The notes beneath the pieces are model-generated. The model did no database searches, had not been told where the DNA came from, and saw nothing but the letters and a program-made list of their open reading frames with translations. Below are positions 56,093 to 63,125 of a stretch of 63,125 bases of DNA, one piece after another. The number at the start of each line of letters is the position of its first letter. Within the stretch, counting starts at the first letter, position 1. The stretch comes from Deltaproteobacteria bacterium (lineage in GTDB: Bacteria > Myxococcota_A > Polyangia > Haliangiales > Haliangiaceae): the NCBI GenBank assembly GCA_013813765.1, contig JACCRC010000160.1, positions 1-63,125 on the forward strand, read 5' to 3'. The translations under genes and the position numbers were made by a program.

Positions 56093-56557
56093 ATGCAGCG
56101 AGAGAAATCATGGACGTGGCGCCTGGGACGCTTCCTCGCGACGATGGCGAAGCGGCTCCAGTATCCGGCGCTAGCCAGCGTTCCCGTCAGCGCTGCGTTG
56201 CTCTCTCGGGTGAATACAATCAGCCCAGACCAGACGCTGGAGGACGCCTGTCAGCAGCTCGTGGCGCTCCGCGTTTCGCAGCTGCCGGTGATCGACCACG
56301 GCCGCGCGCTAGGTGTAGTTACCCGGGACGCAGTCGCGCACGCGCTCGCGGAGGCTGGTCCTCGGGGCACGATTTCGATGGCCGAGACGCGTCAGGTCGT
56401 GCAAGTGGACCCATCGGAGCCAGCGGCCGAAGTGCTCGCGAAGCTCCGCCAACATCCGGATGCCATCGCGCTCGTTGTCGACCACGGGTCTCCGGTCGGA
56501 CTGGTGACCGCCGGCGAGCTGGCCGCGTATCTGTCGTCGCTCGAACACGCGGCGTGA
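56093..56557 (+). CDS. Tandem CBS-domain protein
   Basis: 154 residues from ATG 56093, with ATG 56144 a possible shorter start; neither has a good ribosome-binding site. Two CBS motifs are visible: V-S-Q-L-P-V-I-D-H-G-R-A-L-G-V-V-T-R-D (about 62-80) and A-I-A-L-V-V-D-H-G-S-P-V-G-L-V-T (about 124-139). CBS pairs bind adenosyl nucleotides and sense energy state. No other domain is attached. Its stop is five bases from the end of the convergent cytochrome gene. Confidence 0.85.
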   Translation: MQREKSWTWRLGRFLATMAKRLQYPALASVPVSAALLSRVNTISPDQTLEDACQQLVALRVSQLPVIDHGRALGVVTRDAVAHALAEAGPRGTISMAETRQVVQVDPSEPAAEVLAKLRQHPDAIALVVDHGSPVGLVTAGELAAYLSSLEHAA

Positions 56558-56561
56558 CGAG

Positions 56562-59060
56562 TTACGGGAACGTCAACGGGCACGCATCGAAGCTACCTCC
56601 GCTCGTCGGGTCGCTCGGCATCCCGAGCTCGGGCGTGGTCGCATCGATCGACATCAAGAAGGCGACGAGATCATCGAGCTTCGCAGGGTTCTGCAGCACG
56701 ACGCTCATGTTCGCGTTGCCCGCGTTCGTGTGGAACGCCCACTTGCCGTCGGTGAGCAGCGACGGCAGCGTCGGCGCCTGCCCGTGGTGCAGATACGGCG
56801 CGCCGAGCGCGAGACCATAGAGCGACGGCACGTTGTAACCGGCGCGACCCTGGGCGCGCGGCGCAGCACCTGGACGCACCTCGAGGAGGTTCGTGGCGAC
56901 GTCATCGTTCGGCACACCGAACGTCCCGACGTTGCGCGTCGAGCACGCGGTCTGCGCGATCGTGATCGGCGCGGGCTCCGCGGGACCAGTCGCATCCGAA
57001 CCCAGCGCAGGCTGCGCCGAGATCAGCGAGCGCGCCTGACCCGCGTTGTCGTACATCCACGTCGTCGGGAAGAAGGCCGGGCGCGTGAACGACGACGAGC
57101 CGAGCGTCGTCATCGTCGCGCCGGTCGGCACGAAGTAGCGACGCGACACCGTCCACCCCGCACCACCGTGGCACTTCTGGCAGCCACCGTCGGTGAAGAC
57201 CTGGCGGCCGCGTGCGACCTGCGCGGCGTCCGGAGCCTTGATCGCTTTCGGCGGCTGGATCGTCTTCACGAACGCGTCGATGTCGTCCCAGTCCTTGTGA
57301 CCACAGATCGCCGTGGTGCTGTCGTCCTGGAGCTCCCTGAGCGGACGGCCGAGGCCACCGATACCGACGAGCGAGACCGGCGTCTCCTTGTCGAGCTGGT
57401 TGCACTCCGCCGCGGTCGGGGCGGTCGTGATCGCACCGAGGCCACCGGAGACGTCGCGCGTGTTGCGCTCGAAGTCGTGGTGCTCGTCGAAGATGCCGGT
57501 CCAGTTCAGCATGCGCATCTTCTGCGGACCGGCGCCGTGCGAGAACGTTCCGTCCTGTGACGTCGTCTGACGCGGACCCGACGCGAACACCCAGGTGATG
57601 TTGTCGGTCAGGCCGTCCGGGTGGCACGAGCCACACGATGACCAGCCCTCGCCGCCCTTCGCACCGTTGCTGCCCGCGTTCGACCACCGGCCGCGACCGG
57701 TGAAGTAGAACCGCCGGCCGCGCGCGACGCTCTGCTCGGCGGCATTCGCCGGAGCCGGCGCCGACTCTGCGGTCTGCGTCATCTGCTGCGCCGCGAGGTC
57801 GACGATCGCGAGACGACGTGTGAGCCAGCAGTTGACGTACGCGCGCTGCCCCTCTGTGTCGATCACGATGCCCGTCGGGCCCTGGCACTTTCCGACGGTG
57901 TCGTTCCCCGCGAGGTCGATCAGCTTGTTCTGCGTCGATCCGATGTCGACGCTCGAGATGCCGAACGTGACGCGCACCATCACGTCGCCAGCGCGGCCGA
58001 TCGCGTAGCCGACGTTGGAGTCCTTCACGAAGTCGATGTCCGACAGCTCGCCGGGAATGAAGCGCGGGCTCGCGGCCGTGGGCGCGGGAATCGCGTCGAC
58101 GATCTTGCGCGCGAGGTTCACGGTTCCGGCTGCGCCGGTCACCTCGGTGGTCGACGCGAGATCCGCGACGTGAACGACGGGGAAGACGTTGTTGTCGAAG
58201 CGCGCAGGGGCTTCGGGCGACGCGGACACCGAGGTGATGAACACCTTGCCGTTCGCCACCGCGATCGCGCCGAGCTGGTTCGGAGCCGCCTTGACGGTCG
58301 GGTTGCCGGCGACGCCGCCCCTTGGAAAGCCGCTATCGATCGGCGCGAGCGAGATCGACTTGTACGTCGATTGATCGGCGAGCGAGTAGACCCGTACCTT
58401 GCCGGTACGGCCATCATCCCTCGCTTCGCCGTTGGGCGTCGGAACGCCGAAGAACTGCGTGACGATCAGCGTCTCGTCGTCATCGTTCTCGTCGAGGTTG
58501 TTCGTCACGTAGAGCGCGCGCGGACGATCCACCGCGAACGTCGACGACACCGTCATCGACTCGGTGTCGATCACGCTGACGCGGCTCTCCGCGTACTCCG
58601 CGACGAACAGCTTCTTGCCGGTCGGTGACAGCGCGAGGCCGATCGGTTCCGCGCCGACAGAGACGGTCGCGTCGATCGATGGCGTGCCGCCCTCGATGCC
58701 AGTCACCCGCACGACCGTACCGTCCGCGCGGTTCGCGACGAACGCGGTCTTGCTGTCGGCAGCGATCACCACGCTCGACGGGTTGCCGCCCGTGGCGACC
58801 TTCGCGGTCCGCGCGTGATCCGACGTCTGAAACACGCTGAGCGTGCCGTCATCGGCGTTGACCACCGCGACGTGCGCGCGGTCATCCGAGAGTGCGACCG
58901 TGCTCGAGCGCGATGGCCCGAGTCGAACTTGCACCTCGGCCGGTGGTGGCGCGTCGTCACCCGCCGCCGGCTTGTCATCGCTGCAACCACTCGCACCGAT
59001 CGCGAGCGCACCCGCTACCGCAGCCACTAGTCTCTTGTAGGTCTCGTAGTCGTCAGTCAT
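56562..59060 (-). CDS. Lipoprotein with beta-propeller and di-haem cytochrome c domains
   Basis: 832 residues. Lipobox I-G-A-S-G-C gives acylated Cys26. Residues about 45-430 form a YVTN-type propeller with repeated V-A-V-V-N-A-D-D-G-T, A-F-V-A-N-R-A-D-G-T and L-F-V-A-E-Y-A-E-S-R motifs. The rest is a cytochrome-c-peroxidase-like part with two haem attachment motifs, CGSCH near 474 and CQKCH near 625. The protein is predicted to sit on the outer membrane and pass electrons. A GGAGGG lies nine bases before ATG 59060 and forms the minus-strand arm of an inverted repeat with the site of the divergent gene. Confidence 0.88.
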   Translation of the reverse strand: MTDDYETYKRLVAAVAGALAIGASGCSDDKPAAGDDAPPPAEVQVRLGPSRSSTVALSDDRAHVAVVNADDGTLSVFQTSDHARTAKVATGGNPSSVVIAADSKTAFVANRADGTVVRVTGIEGGTPSIDATVSVGAEPIGLALSPTGKKLFVAEYAESRVSVIDTESMTVSSTFAVDRPRALYVTNNLDENDDDETLIVTQFFGVPTPNGEARDDGRTGKVRVYSLADQSTYKSISLAPIDSGFPRGGVAGNPTVKAAPNQLGAIAVANGKVFITSVSASPEAPARFDNNVFPVVHVADLASTTEVTGAAGTVNLARKIVDAIPAPTAASPRFIPGELSDIDFVKDSNVGYAIGRAGDVMVRVTFGISSVDIGSTQNKLIDLAGNDTVGKCQGPTGIVIDTEGQRAYVNCWLTRRLAIVDLAAQQMTQTAESAPAPANAAEQSVARGRRFYFTGRGRWSNAGSNGAKGGEGWSSCGSCHPDGLTDNITWVFASGPRQTTSQDGTFSHGAGPQKMRMLNWTGIFDEHHDFERNTRDVSGGLGAITTAPTAAECNQLDKETPVSLVGIGGLGRPLRELQDDSTTAICGHKDWDDIDAFVKTIQPPKAIKAPDAAQVARGRQVFTDGGCQKCHGGAGWTVSRRYFVPTGATMTTLGSSSFTRPAFFPTTWMYDNAGQARSLISAQPALGSDATGPAEPAPITIAQTACSTRNVGTFGVPNDDVATNLLEVRPGAAPRAQGRAGYNVPSLYGLALGAPYLHHGQAPTLPSLLTDGKWAFHTNAGNANMSVVLQNPAKLDDLVAFLMSIDATTPELGMPSDPTSGGSFDACPLTFP

Positions 59061-59069
59061 CCGTGATGG

Positions 59070-59092
59070 CCCTCCTTCGAGACAGAGGAGGG
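59070..59092. promoter_or_regulatory. Inverted repeat joining the two divergent ribosome-binding sites
   Basis: CCCTCCT (59070-59076) and AGGAGGG (59086-59092) are exact complements around a nine-base loop. Each arm is the Shine-Dalgarno sequence of one divergent gene, each nine bases from its start codon (59060 minus, 59103 plus). Only 42 bases separate the genes, so transcripts starting upstream would fold both arms into a hairpin that hides the ribosome-binding site. Confidence 0.6.
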
Positions 59093-59102
59093 GCTACCCG
59101 CG

Positions 59103-60398
59103 ATGTCGCATTCTTCGTGTAAGTCGCCGAAACGTAGGTATCTTCGAAAGGTGCGTTGCCTGGCGTGTGTGCTCCTCGTCGCTTGCTCCGGTGGCGGCAC
59201 CGCCGGCACGGGCACGGTCGTCTACAGCCACAGCATCACCGGCGCCCTCCATCTGAAGGACCTCGACACGGGCGAACAGCGCCAGCTCGCGGGCGGCCCC
59301 ACGGGCGCGGTCGCGATCACGGGCGATGGTGAGTACGTTGCCTTCTCGCGCGGCGACCGGATCGTGCGCGTGTCGGATCGCATCGGCACGATCACGGAGC
59401 TGCCACTCGGCGGGAAGGGCTGCGCGCCGACACCGGTGTGGGGACCGAATCACTCGCTCTCGTGGTGTATCAGCGAGGCCGGTGGAAGCTACACCGGTTT
59501 CCTCCCGACCATCGGTGCCACGCCGCGCCGGCTCAGTGCGCACCGCGTGGTCGCGTCAGCCGATGGGTCGCAGATCGCGTACCTCGCGCTCGCCCAGCCC
59601 GGAGGCCCGAGCCCGCGTGGCGATCTGGTGGTCGAGAACGCAGACGGCTCGAACCGGCGCGTGCTTCGCGCGGATGTCGACGCCATGGTGATCGACTTCT
59701 TGCCCGACGGACAGCTGCTCGTCCAGGACCATCCGACGGACTTCACGTACGCGATCCAGCGGATCGATCTCGCGAGCGGCAGCACCACCGACCTCGGCCC
59801 CGGCGGCGTGAACGGTCTGGCAACGCCATGGTACCAGGTGAGCTATTCGCCCGATCGCAGCGAGGTGCTCACCGGCTCGAACCACGAGCTCCTCGCATTG
59901 AACATCGCAACAGGCGCGCGCCGTTCGCTGGCGCAGGTGCCCGCCGATGGCACGATCGGCAGTGCCGCGTTCATCGACCGCGACCGCGTCGTCTTCACCG
60001 TTCATCGCGACATGTCGGTCTCCGACATCGGCATGTTCCGCGAGTCGATCCAGCTCGGCGACCCGGGCGGGCAGATCACACTCGTCGAAGAGGCGACCAC
60101 GAACTCGTCATGCCGGGTGATTGCGATTGCGCGAGCCGCCGGGTACGTGGCGTCGACGTGCGGAGGAGCAACCCTCGCCACGCTCGATGGACAGATCCTC
60201 ACGAAGGTCCAAACTCCATTCGATCCGCTCGGGCTCAGCGCCGACGAGGGTGGTGTCGTCGTCGTGTTGATGGACGGCACCGTGAGTTACTTGTCCCGGC
60301 ACGGTGAGCTCATCGAGCTCGCGCGCGCGGTGAGTGTATTCGAGCAGAGTCCTGGTGCTGATACCGGGCTACAGCCGTTCGCTGCCTACGCGCCCTAG
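59103..60398 (+). CDS. TolB-like beta-propeller lipoprotein
   Basis: 431 residues. ATG 59103 has AGGAGGGG nine bases upstream and is chosen over GTG 59151, which starts just before the hydrophobic signal. The lipobox L-L-V-A-C gives acylated Cys28. The mature part has WD40/TolB-like blades (A-I-T-G-D-G-E-Y-V-A-F-S, V-V-A-S-A-D-G-S-Q-I-A-Y, Y-S-P-D-R-S-E-V-L). Its ligand is unknown. It is divergent from the propeller-cytochrome lipoprotein and may share its envelope location or function. Confidence 0.75.
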   Translation: MSHSSCKSPKRRYLRKVRCLACVLLVACSGGGTAGTGTVVYSHSITGALHLKDLDTGEQRQLAGGPTGAVAITGDGEYVAFSRGDRIVRVSDRIGTITELPLGGKGCAPTPVWGPNHSLSWCISEAGGSYTGFLPTIGATPRRLSAHRVVASADGSQIAYLALAQPGGPSPRGDLVVENADGSNRRVLRADVDAMVIDFLPDGQLLVQDHPTDFTYAIQRIDLASGSTTDLGPGGVNGLATPWYQVSYSPDRSEVLTGSNHELLALNIATGARRSLAQVPADGTIGSAAFIDRDRVVFTVHRDMSVSDIGMFRESIQLGDPGGQITLVEEATTNSSCRVIAIARAAGYVASTCGGATLATLDGQILTKVQTPFDPLGLSADEGGVVVVLMDGTVSYLSRHGELIELARAVSVFEQSPGADTGLQPFAAYAP

Positions 60399-60624
60399 CC
60401 CGAAAGACGTCGACGAGCACGGGCGCGGAGCGCGCGGCGGGCCTTGTGACCGGAGCGTGCGTCGCCGTGATGCGGAACGCGCTGCTGCAGGCGGCCGTCC
60501 ACAAGTCCGCGCTCGGTCATGGATCCCCGCACCAGCGATCTTCCTCTCAAACCAAGGGATTGAAGGCTGACATCGCTCGCCGAGCGATCTCGTCGACGGT
60601 TCTCATCGCCGGCTCCCACGTCAG

Positions 60625-60642
60625 CGCGCTCGGCAGCGCGCC
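60625..60642 (-). terminator. Hairpin downstream of clpX
   Basis: GCGCGC-TCGGCA-GCGCGC is a perfect six-pair stem starting 12 bases after the clpX stop at 60654. There is no T run after it on the minus strand, so termination would have to be Rho-assisted; a chance palindrome in GC-rich DNA is possible. The rest of the 255-base gap to 60398 shows no gene. Confidence 0.3.
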
Positions 60643-60653
60643 GCGCACCCCGC

Positions 60654-61928
<1,275 letters not shown>

Positions 61929-61946
61929 CAGAATCTTCAGCTTAGC

Positions 61947-62582
61947 TCACTTCTTCTCGGACTTCTCGTCGGGCTTCTTCTTGGCCGTGATCAGAACCTC
62001 GTCGATGATGCCGTATTCCTTGGCGGTCGCCGCGGACATGAAGTTGTCGCGATCAGTGTCGTTCTTGATCCGGTCGACCGGCTGCCCCGTGTGCTTCGAG
62101 TACAGCTCGTTCAGCGTGTCGCGCGTCTTCAAGATCTCCTTGGTGTGGATCTCGATGTCCGTCGCCTGACCCTGGAAGCCCGCGAGCGGCTGGTGGATCA
62201 TCACGCGCGAGTGCGGCAGCGCGTACCGCTTGCCCTTCGTACCGGCGGCGAGCAGGAAGCTGCCCATCGAGGCCGCCTGGCCCATGCAGATCGTGGCCAC
62301 GTCGCAGTGCAGGTACTGCATCGTGTCGTAGATCGCGAGACCCGCCGAGACGTGACCGCCCGGCGAGTTGATGTAGAGCATGATGTCCTTCTCCGGCTCT
62401 TCCGAGTCGAGGAACAGGAGCTGCGCGATCACGACGTTCGCGACGTCGTCGTTGATCGGCGTGCCGAGGAAGATGATCCGGTCCTTGAGGAGGCGGGAGA
62501 AGATGTCCCAGCCGCGCTCGCCGCGGTGGGTCTGCTCGATGACCGTCGGGACCAGATAGCTCATCGTCGGCGTCTTCGTCAT
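61947..62582 (-). CDS. clpP: ATP-dependent Clp protease proteolytic subunit ClpP
   Basis: 211 residues from ATG 62582 (ATG 62564, M-S-Y-L, is also possible). Catalytic triad Ser105 in GQAASMGS, His130 in SRVMIHQP and Asp179 in DTDRDNF, each eight positions on from the E. coli numbering. Forms the barrel-shaped peptidase that works with ClpX. A Lys/Glu-rich tail closes the protein. No trigger-factor gene precedes it within the window, unlike the usual tig-clpP-clpX order. Confidence 0.97.
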   Translation of the reverse strand: MTKTPTMSYLVPTVIEQTHRGERGWDIFSRLLKDRIIFLGTPINDDVANVVIAQLLFLDSEEPEKDIMLYINSPGGHVSAGLAIYDTMQYLHCDVATICMGQAASMGSFLLAAGTKGKRYALPHSRVMIHQPLAGFQGQATDIEIHTKEILKTRDTLNELYSKHTGQPVDRIKNDTDRDNFMSAATAKEYGIIDEVLITAKKKPDEKSEKK

Positions 62583-62714
62583 TACCCCGACTCTACGAGC
62601 GCCCGACGGTCCGCGCAACGCGCCGAGGGGACGGCCGATCGACTAAATCTGCCTGCCGGATCAGCCAGGTAGCCCGATCCGTCACAGTTTTTCGGCGTCG
62701 CATCTACCTCTTCG

Positions 62715-63125
62715 ATGCACCTCGACTACACCCGCGACGGCAAGCTCCTCGCGCTCGCGGATACGTCGGGCGTCTCGCTGATCGATGTGCGTACCGGCGA
62801 GCGCCGGCACCGAATCTCCGTCACCGGCGTCCAAGCGCTCGCTTGTGCTGGCGATCAGCTCTGGCTCGCGTCGCGGGAGGGAGTGCTCACCCGGTGTGCG
62901 TTCGACGGCCGCGTCCTCGGCGAGCACCCGCTTTCGCTCGATCACACAGCCCGCTTGATCGCGGCGCAGGTCGGTCCTGCTGCCGCGCTGTGGACCGCAG
63001 GCACACCTGTGTTGCTCGTCGACGATCTCGGCACCATCGCGAGCCTGCCCGCGGAGGCCGACGCGCTCGCGCCGGTCGCCGGCCGCCGCTACGTGCGCGG
63101 TGCGCGCGAGCGTCTCGTGCTGCCG
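62715..63125 (+). CDS. Beta-propeller-like hypothetical protein, N-terminal part
   Basis: ATG 62715 opens a frame of 137 codons that runs off the window. The peptide has repeated short strands with W/F-free blades, for example L-D-Y-T-R-D-G-K-L-L-A-L-A, V-S-L-I-D-V-R-T-G-E-R-R and L-W-L-A-S-R-E-G-V-L-T-R, which look like WD40/PQQ-type propeller blades. No signal peptide, so cytoplasmic. It diverges from clpP across a 132-base gap that is AT-richer than its surroundings and should hold both promoters. Confidence 0.6.
   Translation, partial: MHLDYTRDGKLLALADTSGVSLIDVRTGERRHRISVTGVQALACAGDQLWLASREGVLTRCAFDGRVLGEHPLSLDHTARLIAAQVGPAAALWTAGTPVLLVDDLGTIASLPAEADALAPVAGRRYVRGARERLVLP

Noticed and set aside
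60399-60653. Short minus-strand frames downstream of clpX
   Set aside because: Peptides of 19-74 residues with no ribosome-binding site and Arg-rich composition; not supported as genes.

Overview
The window looks like a chromosomal segment of a myxobacterium (Myxococcota). GC content and third-position G/C are very high. Exported lipoproteins are numerous. It carries a Hanks-type Ser/Thr kinase, PEGA and TolB-like regulators, MopE-type Cys/Asp metal-binding repeats, a C-terminal sorting signal of MYXO-CTERM type, PilZ fused to a receiver, and an FHA/sigma54 activator. A Haliangiales/Kofleriaceae-like lineage is my guess; no rRNA is present to fix it. I see no tRNA, rRNA, CRISPR array, phage or insertion sequence.

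Layout. 1-2108: 3' end of an Hsp70-like gene without a lid region, a coupled J-domain protein, and a FabH-like ketoacyl-ACP synthase. 2339-7389: solute-binding lipoprotein, Ser/Thr kinase, PEGA-like exported protein and PurU, tightly packed. 7386-15786 (minus): a three-gene surface operon made of a giant Cys-rich vWA/MopE protein, a MopE/SUMF1 protein and an exported ankyrin/zinc-ribbon membrane protein. 15926-23451: RecQ, a gene-poor stretch, two lipoproteins and a YdeP-type molybdoenzyme. 23454-25868 (minus): tandem TolB-N-like/PEGA paralogues, then a short tandem repeat. 26060-35096: histidine kinase, PilZ-receiver protein, TPR metallopeptidase (minus), small membrane and TolB-N-like proteins, a Pla-1/cef-like lipase and a stand-alone MshEN protein.

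35185-43222 is a nitrate-to-ammonium operon: NarK transporter, a gene remnant, NirB-NirD fusion, a ferredoxin-DmsC membrane fusion, and a molybdenum nitrate reductase without a Tat signal. Its last three genes overlap by 1-4 bases. Together they would import nitrate and reduce it in the cytoplasm to nitrite and ammonium, apparently taking electrons for the first step from the quinol pool. Behind it lies a graveyard of broken exported-protein genes (43231-43900).

43978-47604 (minus): FHA-sigma54 activator, rhomboid-like protein lacking catalytic residues, two lipoproteins. 47641-50828: tolQ-tolR-tolA-like-tolB envelope cluster (no pal in view). 50901-56557: hybrid histidine kinase, receiver, rhodanese lipoprotein, PEGA protein, OsmC and CBS proteins. 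56562-60398: divergent pair of a propeller/di-haem cytochrome and a propeller lipoprotein, whose two ribosome-binding sites form one inverted repeat. 60654-62582 (minus): clpP-clpX. 62715-end: start of a propeller-like gene cut by the window edge.

Most functional statements rest on motif recognition by eye; no database search was run. The strongest candidates for something new are the nitrate operon with its membrane ferredoxin fusion, the three-gene surface operon, the coupled binding-lipoprotein/kinase unit, and the shared C-terminal membrane-hairpin module.
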